The notes under the pieces: generated by a model | Databases searched by the model: none | Told to the model about the DNA's origin: nothing | Seen by the model: only the letters and a program-made list of their open reading frames with translations | Shown here: positions 1 through 7,335 of the stretch, piece by piece | How the letters are laid out: each line of letters opens with the position of its first letter | How positions within the stretch are numbered: position 1 is the stretch's first letter | Translations under genes and position numbers: made by a program | Origin: Brucella pseudintermedia | GTDB taxonomy: Bacteria > Pseudomonadota > Alphaproteobacteria > Rhizobiales > Rhizobiaceae | Assembly: GCF_008932435.1 (NCBI RefSeq) | Contig: NZ_WBWE01000002.1 | Span: 124,001-188,000 of the forward strand | Reading direction: 5' to 3' | Length of the DNA: 64,000 nt

Positions 1-1
1 C

Positions 2-1408
2 AATGCCCGTAGTGCATCCGATTCAGGACGCTCAAAATCACAGGACGAAACCGACGGCTCGGGTTCGCAGGCCCAGCGCAAACGTGCGCGTCGGCGTCGG
101 CGCGGCAAATCCGTACCGGGCCTTGAAACCTCGTCGCAAAAGCCGGTCGTTGCAGATGCAGGCAACAACCAGCAGCGACCTTCCGGGAAAATCTCGAATC
201 GCCGCCGTCGTGCGCGTAAAAAGAAGCAATCGCGGCAACTTGGTGCCCAGACGCCTCTGGCGGCTGAAGCAACAGTCAAGACTTCGCACAATGCTGTGCG
301 TACGGAGAACCCGCATGTCCCGGTTCAAGGCAAGCGTAGGGGCATTAACGGGCAGGCATCCAAGGCCGGCAACGGTGTGCAGCACGACAAGGGTGACGCT
401 CCGCTTTACGCGGCTTTGGATCTCGGCACCAACAATTGCCGGTTGCTGGTAGCATCGCCGACAAGACCGGGGCAATTCCGTGTCGTGGACGCGTTTTCGC
501 GGATCGTGCGGCTTGGAGAAGGTTTGAGCACCACTGGGCGGCTCAGTGACAATGCAATGGATCGCGCCGTGGAAGCGCTGAAGATTTGTCGCGACAAGCT
601 GGCAGGCAAAAAAATCAGAAGGTCAAGGCTGATCGCGACCGAGGCCTGCCGTTCGGCATCGAATGGCGAGCAATTTCTAAAGCGAGTGCGGGCCGAAACC
701 GGTCTTGAACTGGAGATCGTGGACCGGCAAACAGAAGCCCGTCTGGCTGTTTCCGGCTGTGGCACGCTGGTGACCCGCGAGACTGATGCCGTGGTGTTGT
801 TCGATATAGGCGGCGGCTCTTCTGAAATCGCACTGATTGACGTTTCCCGTCGACGGTCCCCACGCCTTGCGGAACATATCATGGCCTGGACATCCCTTCC
901 TGTCGGTGTCGTGACGCTGGCGGAACGTTTCGGCGGACGAAATGTTACGCAGGAAAGCTTCGATTCCATGGTTTCCCATGTAACCGATCTGCTTACGCAA
1001 TTTGCCGAGCGGCAATGCCTTGGAAACCTCACGGCCAGCCCGCGCTTCCATCTACTGGGCACATCCGGAACTGTGACCACCCTGGCAGGCATTCATCTCG
1101 GTCTTGAACGTTATGATCGCCGGCGGGTCGACGGAATGTGGATGGACGCGGAAGACGTAACGCAGATGACCAGCCGCCTGCTGTCGTGGGATTTTGAAGC
1201 CCGCGTAGCCAACCCATGCATTGGCGCGGATCGCGCTGATCTGGTATTGGCAGGCTGTGCTATTCTTGACGCAATACGCAAAGTGTGGCCCAGCGAAAAG
1301 CTACTCGTTGCCGACCGTGGTCTGCGTGAAGGCATTCTGACCGAACTGATGTCGCGCGATGGCGCATGGCGGCACAATCGCGCGGCAAGCGCTAGAAACA
1401 GGCACTAA
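2..1408 (+). CDS. Ppx/GppA-family phosphatase, 5' end outside window
   Basis: Exopolyphosphatase / guanosine pentaphosphate phosphohydrolase family of the actin-like ATPase fold, which hydrolyses polyphosphate or pppGpp. The frame is open from base 2, so the true start lies upstream; a GTG at 296 is only an internal candidate. The first ~130 visible residues are low-complexity and very basic (runs of Arg and Lys), an extension seen in rhizobial members. The catalytic domain begins near base 410 with the phosphate-1 motif [12 protein letters not shown], followed by the second nucleotide motif FDIGGGSSE and a C-terminal [13 protein letters not shown] motif. The stop is 2 bases before rlmE, so the two genes are probably co-transcribed; this ppx-rlmE order is common in Rhizobiales. 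Whether polyphosphate or pppGpp is the main substrate cannot be told from sequence. Confidence 0.9.
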   Translation, partial: NARSASDSGRSKSQDETDGSGSQAQRKRARRRRRGKSVPGLETSSQKPVVADAGNNQQRPSGKISNRRRRARKKKQSRQLGAQTPLAAEATVKTSHNAVRTENPHVPVQGKRRGINGQASKAGNGVQHDKGDAPLYAALDLGTNNCRLLVASPTRPGQFRVVDAFSRIVRLGEGLSTTGRLSDNAMDRAVEALKICRDKLAGKKIRRSRLIATEACRSASNGEQFLKRVRAETGLELEIVDRQTEARLAVSGCGTLVTRETDAVVLFDIGGGSSEIALIDVSRRRSPRLAEHIMAWTSLPVGVVTLAERFGGRNVTQESFDSMVSHVTDLLTQFAERQCLGNLTASPRFHLLGTSGTVTTLAGIHLGLERYDRRRVDGMWMDAEDVTQMTSRLLSWDFEARVANPCIGADRADLVLAGCAILDAIRKVWPSEKLLVADRGLREGILTELMSRDGAWRHNRAASARNRH

Positions 1409-1410
1409 AA

Positions 1411-2133
1411 ATGAGCAAGACAGGCGGCAACAAAAGCGGAGTGAAAACTGGCGGTCGCGGGGGCGCGGGCTCCAGCAATCTGCAGGTGCGCGTGAAGAAA
1501 AAGGCAGGCACGATCAAGGAATCGTCACGCCGTTGGCTTCAACGCCATCTGAACGATCCTTATGTGCATAAATCCAAGCAGGACGGATATCGTTCACGCG
1601 CGGCCTACAAGCTTATTGAAATCAACGACCGCTATAACCTGCTCAAAAAGGGCCAAAAGATCATCGATCTTGGCGCTGCGCCGGGCGGCTGGTCGCAGAT
1701 TGCGGCCAAACTTGTCGGTTCGACCGACGAGGACCCGCATGTCGTTGGCATAGACTATCTCCACGTCGATCCCCTCCCCGGCGTTGTTCTGTTGGAGATG
1801 GATTTTCTGGACGACGAAGCACCGCGGAAGCTGATGGAAGCTCTGGGAGACAAACCCGATCTCGTTATTTCCGACATGGCCGCTCCGACAACCGGCCACC
1901 GCCGAACCGACCATCTGCGCACAGTGCATCTGTGCGAAGTCGCCGCCGATTTTGCCATCTCGGTTCTAAAGCCGGGCGGACATTTTCTCACGAAGACATT
2001 CCAAGGCGGCACAGAAAACGAACTCCTGGCACTGCTCAAGCAGAAATTTCGTTCCGTGCATCATGTAAAACCGCCAGCGTCCCGTGCTGAATCCGTCGAG
2101 CTTTATCTGCTGGCCCGCGATTTTAAAGGCTAG
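1411..2133 (+). CDS. rlmE: 23S rRNA 2'-O-methyltransferase RlmE (FtsJ/RrmJ)
   Basis: Methylates the 2'-OH of U2552 in the A-loop of 23S rRNA, a late step in 50S assembly. The 240-residue protein has a Gly/Lys-rich N-terminal tail of ~35 residues, typical of alphaproteobacterial members, and then the Rossmann methyltransferase fold. The SAM motif is [11 protein letters not shown]. The K-D-K-E catalytic set can be placed at the Lys of RAAYKLIEI, the Asp of ISDMAAP, the Lys of LTKTFQGG and the Glu of SVELYLLAR. The ATG lies 2 bases after the stop of the Ppx/GppA gene, indicating translational coupling. Its TAG stop runs directly into a short repeat-like sequence. Confidence 0.96.
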   Translation: MSKTGGNKSGVKTGGRGGAGSSNLQVRVKKKAGTIKESSRRWLQRHLNDPYVHKSKQDGYRSRAAYKLIEINDRYNLLKKGQKIIDLGAAPGGWSQIAAKLVGSTDEDPHVVGIDYLHVDPLPGVVLLEMDFLDDEAPRKLMEALGDKPDLVISDMAAPTTGHRRTDHLRTVHLCEVAADFAISVLKPGGHFLTKTFQGGTENELLALLKQKFRSVHHVKPPASRAESVELYLLARDFKG

Positions 2134-2182
2134 AGCATTTCCGGGCCAAAAGCGCGAATCAGTTTTGTGCAGGATAATGCGT
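2132..2182. repeat. partial Bru-RS-like repeat fragment
   Basis: Right after the rlmE stop the sequence AGAGCATTTCC matches the left end of the ~100-bp repeats at 4165, 47491 and 62655. The following bases diverge and the right end (GGAACCGCTCT) is absent, so this looks like a decayed or truncated copy. It lies between convergent genes and could act as an mRNA 3' stem. Confidence 0.35.
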
Positions 2183-2215
2183 TGCAGATTAATTTAAGCT
2201 AGAAATACCCAAAGC

Positions 2216-3652
2216 TTATTTTCCCGTGGAGGTATTTGCAGCTTCTATAGCTGCGCGCTCTTTGCTGCGGTGTTTTGTGACGGTCGGCGCGGCGAGTTCC
2301 TTGCCTGCATCCGGGGCGAGCCGGGCAAACCAGAAAAAAGCCACAGCCGAAACAGCCGCAACCACAAAGAAACCAATGTGGAAATCCACCAGTTCGAGAT
2401 GGGCTCCGCGAAGCGATGTACTGATTTCCAGAATACCACCTGCCAGCGCAACGCCTATAGCGATAGAAACCTGCTGTGCAACGGCAGTGATGGGCGTTGC
2501 CTGACTGGTCTTTTCATCGGGTATTTCCGCAAAAGCCAGCGCGTTTACTCCCGTGAAGAACAATGAGCGCGCAAAGCCTCCGACCAGCAGAAAACCGATG
2601 ATGACCCAATATGAAGTCGCCGGCGTAAACAGCCCATTGACAGCGATGAAGCAGGCAGAGATCAAAGAACCTGCCATCAGGGCGCGCCGGAAACCGACAC
2701 GGACAAAGATGCGCTTTGCACCGAATTTCATGCTGATCGCGCCAATTGCCGAAACGAAAGTCATCATACCCGACTGAAACGGGGTGAGACCGAAACCAAG
2801 CTGAAACATCAACGGCAACAGAAACGGAATGGCGCCAATCCCGAACCGGAAGATGCTGCCGCCGATAACCGCTGCGCGGAACACCTGATTATCGAAAAGC
2901 TTCAGGTTCAGCAGAGGGTCATCGACCCTCTTCGCATGCTGCAGATACAGGACCGTACAAACAATACCAATCGAGAGAGTGGTAAATCCAACCGCAGGCG
3001 GCAAAGCAGGAAGGCTGACCACTGACAGTCCGAACACTACCCCGGACATCGCGATGCCCGAAAGAAAGAAACCTGTCCAGTCGAGACGCTTTACGATGCG
3101 CTCGTCATTATCCGGAAGGAACCGGCTGGCAAACCAGATGCCCAAGAAACCGATCGGTACGTTGATGAGGAAAATCCAGTGCCAGGTCAGGAATGTCGTG
3201 ATGAAACCGCCAACGGGCGGTCCGACAAGTGGCCCAACCATTGCAGGGATTGTCAGCCAGGCCATGGCTGAAACGAGTTCGCTGCGGGGAGTCGACCGAA
3301 TAAGAACGAGACGCCCGACGGGAGTCATCATCGCTCCGCCCATGCCTTGCAAAAATCGCGCAAGGACGAAAGCGGCAAGCGAGTTGGATGCGGCACAAGC
3401 AACGGACCCGACCACGAATACTGCTATTGCCGTCCGAAATACATTCTTGGCTCCAAAACGATCCGCCATCCAGCCACTGATTGGAATAAAAACCGCCAAT
3501 GCAACAAGGTAAGCCGTCAATGCCAATTTGAGCGCAATGGGGCTTGTGCCAATGTCAGCAGCGATAGCGGGAAGCGACGTTGAAATGACATTGGAATCCA
3601 TCTGTTCCATGAACAGGGCTATGGCCAACACGAGAGGAACGATGCGATTCAC
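2216..3652 (-). CDS. MFS drug:H+ antiporter, DHA2/EmrB type
   Basis: Proton-driven multidrug exporter of the inner membrane. The 478-residue protein has 13-14 hydrophobic segments. It shows the MFS loop motif GWMADRFGAKNVFRTA after the second helix and the antiporter motif C region AMVGPLVGPPVGGFI in helix 5, both characteristic of the 14-helix DHA2 family (EmrB, MdtD). A charged, Ala/Lys-rich tail of ~30 residues follows the last helix. No EmrA-type membrane fusion partner is adjacent, so it probably exports into the periplasm on its own. Convergent with rlmE. Substrate unknown. Confidence 0.88.
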   Translation of the reverse strand: MNRIVPLVLAIALFMEQMDSNVISTSLPAIAADIGTSPIALKLALTAYLVALAVFIPISGWMADRFGAKNVFRTAIAVFVVGSVACAASNSLAAFVLARFLQGMGGAMMTPVGRLVLIRSTPRSELVSAMAWLTIPAMVGPLVGPPVGGFITTFLTWHWIFLINVPIGFLGIWFASRFLPDNDERIVKRLDWTGFFLSGIAMSGVVFGLSVVSLPALPPAVGFTTLSIGIVCTVLYLQHAKRVDDPLLNLKLFDNQVFRAAVIGGSIFRFGIGAIPFLLPLMFQLGFGLTPFQSGMMTFVSAIGAISMKFGAKRIFVRVGFRRALMAGSLISACFIAVNGLFTPATSYWVIIGFLLVGGFARSLFFTGVNALAFAEIPDEKTSQATPITAVAQQVSIAIGVALAGGILEISTSLRGAHLELVDFHIGFFVVAAVSAVAFFWFARLAPDAGKELAAPTVTKHRSKERAAIEAANTSTGK

Positions 3653-3950
3653 AGCGATATTCCGAATACTGGGGCGCGAAAGTGCGCAATTCTATGTAGC
3701 GCCCAACTGATTTTTGCTAGCCGGACCGGTCTCACAATGCAGTGAATATGCGACAAAATTAGCAGTTTTTGCGGCTATCAGCTGGACGTATTCGGCATTG
3801 CCGCAACACTTGACGCCTCACGGGAGATTTCATCCGTTCACATTTGTGTAAAACGGGGTTGCGCTTCTCGTAACAGCTTGTTACATTTCGTTACAGTTTC
3901 ACGAAGCTTCGAACCGGGTGGGGGGCCGCTCCGGTTCAAGGAGGTAGGAA
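3653..3950. other. intergenic region with GTTACA repeats
   Basis: About 300 bases between the divergent MFS exporter and a small membrane peptide gene. It contains three closely spaced copies of GTAACA/GTTACA around 3870-3898, followed by a G-run (GGTGGGGGGCC). No ORF with a ribosome binding site other than the one at 3951 is seen. It probably holds both promoters; the repeats may be a regulator site, unidentified. Confidence 0.4.
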
Positions 3951-4052
3951 ATGAACGATATTACAAGAACAGCCATCATCTACGGAATGATGATCATTTC
4001 ACTCAACACTGCCCTTGCAGTCGGTCTTCTCGGACTTGATTTCCTGCGTTAA
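3951..4052 (+). CDS. small single-span membrane peptide (33 aa)
   Basis: ATG preceded by a near-consensus Shine-Dalgarno (AAGGAGGTAGG, 8 bases upstream). The 33 residues begin MNDITRTAIIYG, continue as a hydrophobic helix of about 20 residues and end in LDFLR, which reads as one transmembrane segment with a short charged tail. A strong hairpin terminator follows within 35 bases, so the ORF sits in its own short transcription unit. Promoter region, strong RBS, ORF and terminator together argue that it is real. No known family recognised; function unknown. Confidence 0.6.
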   Translation: MNDITRTAIIYGMMIISLNTALAVGLLGLDFLR

Positions 4053-4084
4053 CGCGCCCCATTTTTGCCCTCCAGGCACTCATG

Positions 4085-4121
4085 AAAAAGAGCGTTTCCT
4101 TCGTTGGAAGCGCTCTTTTCA
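4085..4121 (+). terminator. Rho-independent terminator after the 33-aa gene
   Basis: AAAAGAGCGTTTCC pairs with GGAAGCGCTCTTTT around a short TTCGTT loop (one G-U pair), followed by T-rich sequence. The A-run before the stem makes it potentially bidirectional. Confidence 0.8.
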
Positions 4122-4164
4122 TTTATAACAGTTTTAACGCGCAGTATCGAGGCTGCGCTGTCCG

Positions 4165-4263
4165 AAAGCATTTCCAGCAAAAGTGTGAAACGATTTTGTG
4201 TCCGGGAATGCGGAAAACAAAGGGACAGAGCATTCCAACGATTCGTTAAACAAAAACCGCTCA
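4165..4263. repeat. Bru-RS-type palindromic repeat, copy 1
   Basis: About 100 bases running from AAGCATTTCCAGCAAAAGTG to AAAAACCGCTC. They share the block order of the copies at 47491 and 62655: GCATTTCCAGCAAAAGTG, GTGAAACG, GGAATGCG, ACAAAG, ACAGAGC, CCAACGATTCGTTAAACA, ACCGCTC. This resembles the intergenic Bru-RS repeats known from Brucella. It is non-coding and lies between the small-peptide terminator and the FMN riboswitch. Confidence 0.75.
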
Positions 4264-4512
4264 AGCCCCGTGGTCAGAGAACGCGGCTCTGACTGCCTGA
4301 TCAAAGAAGTTCGACCTATCCAGATTTAAGGCCAGCCGAGCTAGCTGCCCCGCCGTGATACGGGCTTCCACACGTAGTCGGGCTCCACTCCCACACCCGT
4401 TGTCCACATCTCACATTGAAAAAAACAGTACGAAATTATCTCTCGTCATACTGGACAAGACCATGAGGAAATCATAATTTTGTGCCGCTTGCACAATAGT
4501 GTGCTGGCTTGT

Positions 4513-4668
4513 TCTCGGGGCGGGGTGAAACTCCCCACCGGCGGTATGAAGCGAAAGTTTCGAGCCCGCGAGCGCCTGGATAATATGCCGATTCGGTAAT
4601 GGTTCAGGGTCAGCAGATCCGGTGAAATGCCGGAGCCGACGGTTAAAGTCCGGATGGAAGAGAGCGAT
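4513..4668 (+). ncRNA. FMN riboswitch (RFN element)
   Basis: Senses flavin mononucleotide and shuts off downstream expression when FMN is plentiful. The conserved blocks appear in order: CGGGGTGAAACTCCCCACCG, GCGGT, GAGCCCGCGAGCGC, GGTCAGCAGATCCGGTGAA, GCCGACGGTTAAAGTCCGGA and GGAAGAGAGC. It lies ~80 bases upstream of ribH2. A terminator hairpin follows directly, implying transcriptional attenuation. Confidence 0.97.
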
Positions 4669-4669
4669 T

Positions 4670-4714
4670 GAACGTCAGGATCGTGTCGTTCGGACACCGT
4701 CCAAGCGTTCTTTT
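4670..4714 (+). terminator. riboswitch expression platform / attenuator
   Basis: Long interrupted stem: GAACG pairs with CGTTC, and inside it GGATCGTGTC pairs with GGACACCGTCC, followed by TTTT. Its position between the RFN aptamer and the ribH2 start fits an FMN-stabilised terminator. Confidence 0.75.
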
Positions 4715-4746
4715 GTGCGCCCTGTTTCTAGTTTCGTGAGGAACCT

Positions 4747-5223
4747 ATGAACCAGAGCTATCCGAACAAGACTTCATTCAAAATTGCATTTATCCAAGCC
4801 CGCTGGCACGCCGATATTGTCGATGAGGCCCGCAAGAGCTTTATTGCCGAACTCTCCGCAAAAGCCGGCGCGAACGTGGAAGTCGAAATTTTCGATGTTC
4901 CTGGCGCTTACGAAATCCCCCTTCATGCAAAGACTTTGGCCAAGACCGGAAAGTACGCTGCTATCGTCGGTGCGGCTTTGGTGGTGGATGGCGGTATCTA
5001 TCGGCATGATTTCGTGGCGACCGCCGTCATTAACGGCATGATGCAAGTGGGCCTGGAGACCGAGGTCCCAGTGCTCAGCGTCGTCCTGACGCCACATCAT
5101 TTCCACGACAGCAAAGAGCACCATGATTTCTTCCATGCCCACTTCAAGATCAAGGGCGTGGAGGCAGCGAATGCCGCTTTGCAGCTTGTGAGTGAGCGGA
5201 GCCGTATTGCTGCGCTTGTGTAA
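4747..5223 (+). CDS. ribH2: 6,7-dimethyl-8-ribityllumazine synthase RibH2
   Basis: Condenses 5-amino-6-ribitylamino-uracil with dihydroxybutanone phosphate in riboflavin biosynthesis. The 158 residues match my memory of the Brucella lumazine synthase (MNQS.PNKTSFKIAFIQARW start, ERSRIAALV end), the decameric RibH2 antigen known from Brucella, with scattered substitutions that suggest an Ochrobactrum-like relative. Active-site features include the F/W of QARW near the N-terminus, VPGAYEIP, and the catalytic His within GGIYRHDFVA. It stands alone behind the FMN riboswitch, away from other rib genes. RibH1 of the main rib operon is expected elsewhere in the genome. Confidence 0.97.
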   Translation: MNQSYPNKTSFKIAFIQARWHADIVDEARKSFIAELSAKAGANVEVEIFDVPGAYEIPLHAKTLAKTGKYAAIVGAALVVDGGIYRHDFVATAVINGMMQVGLETEVPVLSVVLTPHHFHDSKEHHDFFHAHFKIKGVEAANAALQLVSERSRIAALV

Positions 5224-5231
5224 CATGCACC

Positions 5232-5260
5232 GACCGGCCTTTATTAAAAGGCCGGTCCTT
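5232..5260 (+). terminator. terminator at the ribH2/fdhD convergence
   Basis: GACCGGCCTTT pairs with AAAGGCCGGTC around a short loop, then CCTT. The fdhD stop codon lies in the loop at 5244-5246, so the hairpin overlaps the fdhD 3' end and mainly serves ribH2. Confidence 0.75.
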
Positions 5261-6065
5261 CTATGATGATACGTTCCCGGTGCGCATAAACGTCAAAGTC
5301 ATCCCCTCGCACCAATGCAACGAGCGTCAGGTTTGTTTCATCAGCCGTCCGAATGGCCAACGCCGTTGGCGCAGAGATCGCAGCCAGAACAGACGCGCCG
5401 AACATAACTGCTTTCTGTACCATCTCGACAGAAACACGGCTGGTAATTGCAACGATGCCGTCACCCGGCGCAGAACCACTAAGCGATATAGCTCCAACGA
5501 GTTTGTCCAGCGCGTTGTGGCGACCCACATCCTCGCGAACCGCAATAAGTCCCTGGCCCGGAATATAGAAACCCGCCGCATGAACTGCATGGGTTTCAGA
5601 GTTCAACTGTTGTGCATCCGCAAGAGATGCGACAGCCATTGAAATATCGCTGGGAGAGAATGATCGCCCACCTTGCTTCAATCCCCTTAGGGGCCTCAAT
5701 GCATGATCGATTGAGTCTATCCCGCAGAGACCGCACCCGACCGGGCCAGCCATGAACCGGCGTCGCGCGGCGAGCCTCTGTTCAGGGCGTTCAGCCAATC
5801 GAACCTGCACATCGATGCCTTTCTCAAAGGTCACGACCTCGACTGCTTCTATCTCGGAAATATCGTCCACAATGTTCTCGGTAAGCGTGAAACCTATGGC
5901 GAAGTCCTCGAGATTTTGAGGGGTGGCCATCATCACGGCCTGAGTTGAACCGTTATAGCTCACCGCCACAGGCACCTCTTCCGGCACCACCCGCATATCC
6001 TCGCGTGAGCCCGATATACGATGCGCGATATGTGGAGTACTCCGGCTAGCTTTGTGAAACGTCAT
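5244..6065 (-). CDS. fdhD: formate dehydrogenase accessory sulfurtransferase FdhD
   Basis: Transfers sulfur from the IscS cysteine desulfurase to the molybdenum cofactor of formate dehydrogenase. The 273-residue protein carries the conserved CGLCG motif, whose cysteines relay the sulfane sulfur. The C-terminal half has the conserved blocks VREDVGRHNALDKLVG and SRVSVEMVQKA, typical of FdhD/NarQ. The gene is intact and full length. No formate dehydrogenase subunit or cofactor gene is in the window, so its client enzyme must be encoded elsewhere. Convergent with ribH2. Confidence 0.95.
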   Translation of the reverse strand: MTFHKASRSTPHIAHRISGSREDMRVVPEEVPVAVSYNGSTQAVMMATPQNLEDFAIGFTLTENIVDDISEIEAVEVVTFEKGIDVQVRLAERPEQRLAARRRFMAGPVGCGLCGIDSIDHALRPLRGLKQGGRSFSPSDISMAVASLADAQQLNSETHAVHAAGFYIPGQGLIAVREDVGRHNALDKLVGAISLSGSAPGDGIVAITSRVSVEMVQKAVMFGASVLAAISAPTALAIRTADETNLTLVALVRGDDFDVYAHRERIIIEGPAF

Positions 6066-6184
6066 TGACCTTCCCTCCCGTCATCGCACCCGTTTTTCCA
6101 GCAGTTTCATGTGGCATGAAAACGACTTTAATGTAAGTTGCCACCGGACAAGCCGTCGCAAGTGGGCCGGCAAGCGAGGAAAAC

Positions 6185-6529
6185 ATGGATATTCGCCAGA
6201 TAGACGACAATTATTGGGTTTCAGGGCAAATCGAACCCGACGATGTTCGCGATATTGCCGCGGAGGGGTTTCGCACGATCATCTGCAATAGGCCCGATGG
6301 TGAGGGCGGCCCGGAGCAACCGGAATTCAGCGAAATCGCACGCGTGGCTGAGAAAGCGGGTCTTGCAACCTACTATATTCCGGTCATCGGCGGTCAATTG
6401 ACCAAAGACGATGTGGATGCGATGGCGGCAGCATTGGAGGAAGCCGAAGGACCCATTCTTGGCTACTGCCGATCAGGAGCACGCTCTACGAATATTTACG
6501 GGATCGTACAGAGCCAAAAGCGCGGATAA
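6185..6529 (+). CDS. DUF442 / TIGR01244-type sulfur transferase-phosphatase domain protein
   Basis: Small 114-residue protein with a cysteine-dependent phosphatase/rhodanese-like fold. Cys95 sits in CRSGARS, shaped like a rhodanese active-site loop. The start MDIRQIDDNYWVSGQI is typical of the family found alone, or fused to persulfide dioxygenase/beta-lactamase-like domains (Blh), in rhizobia. AGGAAA precedes the ATG. Stand-alone members may act in sulfide or biofilm-related pathways, but the substrate is not known. Transcribed divergently from fdhD, another sulfur-handling protein; whether that is meaningful is unclear. Confidence 0.82.
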   Translation: MDIRQIDDNYWVSGQIEPDDVRDIAAEGFRTIICNRPDGEGGPEQPEFSEIARVAEKAGLATYYIPVIGGQLTKDDVDAMAAALEEAEGPILGYCRSGARSTNIYGIVQSQKRG

Positions 6530-6598
6530 AAAACGACCGCAGGCTATAGGGGCGGTGGAGCCGCAAAGGCATTTCCAAAGTCTTTGCAAACATGGTGA

Positions 6599-6976
6599 TC
6601 ACCGTCCCGAAAGCCGGGCGCGACCCGAATGGACGCCGCGCGATGTGTGAGCGCAATACTGGCGATAATAGCTCATGCCTGTCCGCGTGACAGTCGCAAC
6701 AACGCCGCCGAGAACGAGAAGCCAGCCAATCGCCTGTGGCCAGTTGAAGCTTTCAATTCCGCCGCTCAGCGCAACAATGAAGATACCAGCCCAGAGCAAA
6801 GCTGCCGTCCGGCGCCAGAATACCGGGTTGAGCTCGTCAAAGACGGCCTTCCACAGCGAGTGAACAAGGCAGGCAAAGAAAAGGGCAGCGGCCAGACCGA
6901 TATTGAGCAACTCGACCGGAAGCCATTGTTGCGAAGTGAGCATCGTTTCCATCATCCACTTGACCAAAATTCGCAT
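6599..6976 (-). CDS. hypothetical inner-membrane protein (about 120 aa)
   Basis: Hydrophobic protein with three likely transmembrane helices (LLNIGLAAALFFACLVHSLW, ALLWAGIFIVALSGG, AIGWLLVLGGVVATV) and a basic C-terminal tail. Several ATGs near the 5' end (residues 1, 8, 9, 12) compete and none has a clear Shine-Dalgarno, so the start is uncertain. No family recognised. It faces the DUF442 gene and precedes a gene-poor gap of ~360 bases. Confidence 0.55.
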   Translation of the reverse strand: MRILVKWMMETMLTSQQWLPVELLNIGLAAALFFACLVHSLWKAVFDELNPVFWRRTAALLWAGIFIVALSGGIESFNWPQAIGWLLVLGGVVATVTRTGMSYYRQYCAHTSRGVHSGRARLSGR

Positions 6977-7335
6977 CGAAGAAATTCTTAAACGTTTCTT
7001 GCGATCCGATTACTCATACTGTTCGTCCCATTCAGCTTTCGCTTTGTGGCCGCAACGTGTTACAAGCACGGAAAGCTGCCTCGGATAAATTCACTTATTA
7101 TTGCGTTCACGCGAAATATCGTGTTGAAATCACTACTCTATTCTGGGTGCCCGGCTCTCTCCGGCGTACCGCAACCCCTTCCAGCGCTTGAGAAATTTGC
7201 GGTTCCCGCCTGCCAGCACTTCACTGTAAATATTTCATTCATCATCGCGCCAGATAACAGCTTTGTAACAATTCGGCACAGCAAGGCGGTGCCGAAAACA
7301 GCGAAATCTCGCAGTTGCTCACAAGAATGGGCTTA
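6977..7335. other. intergenic gap, no feature recognised
   Basis: About 360 bases between the start of the hypothetical membrane protein and the stop of the GGDEF-EAL gene. It presumably contains the promoter of the membrane protein. Short ORFs here lack ribosome binding sites. I see no repeat of the Bru-RS type and no convincing hairpin. Confidence 0.4.

Noticed and set aside
4165-4263. Bru-RS-type repeat as a CRISPR or IS end
   Set aside because: Copies are dispersed single palindromes without spacers, transposase or target-site duplications.
4446-4697. 83-residue minus-strand frame over the FMN riboswitch
   Set aside because: Coincides with the conserved RNA element; open frame is by chance.
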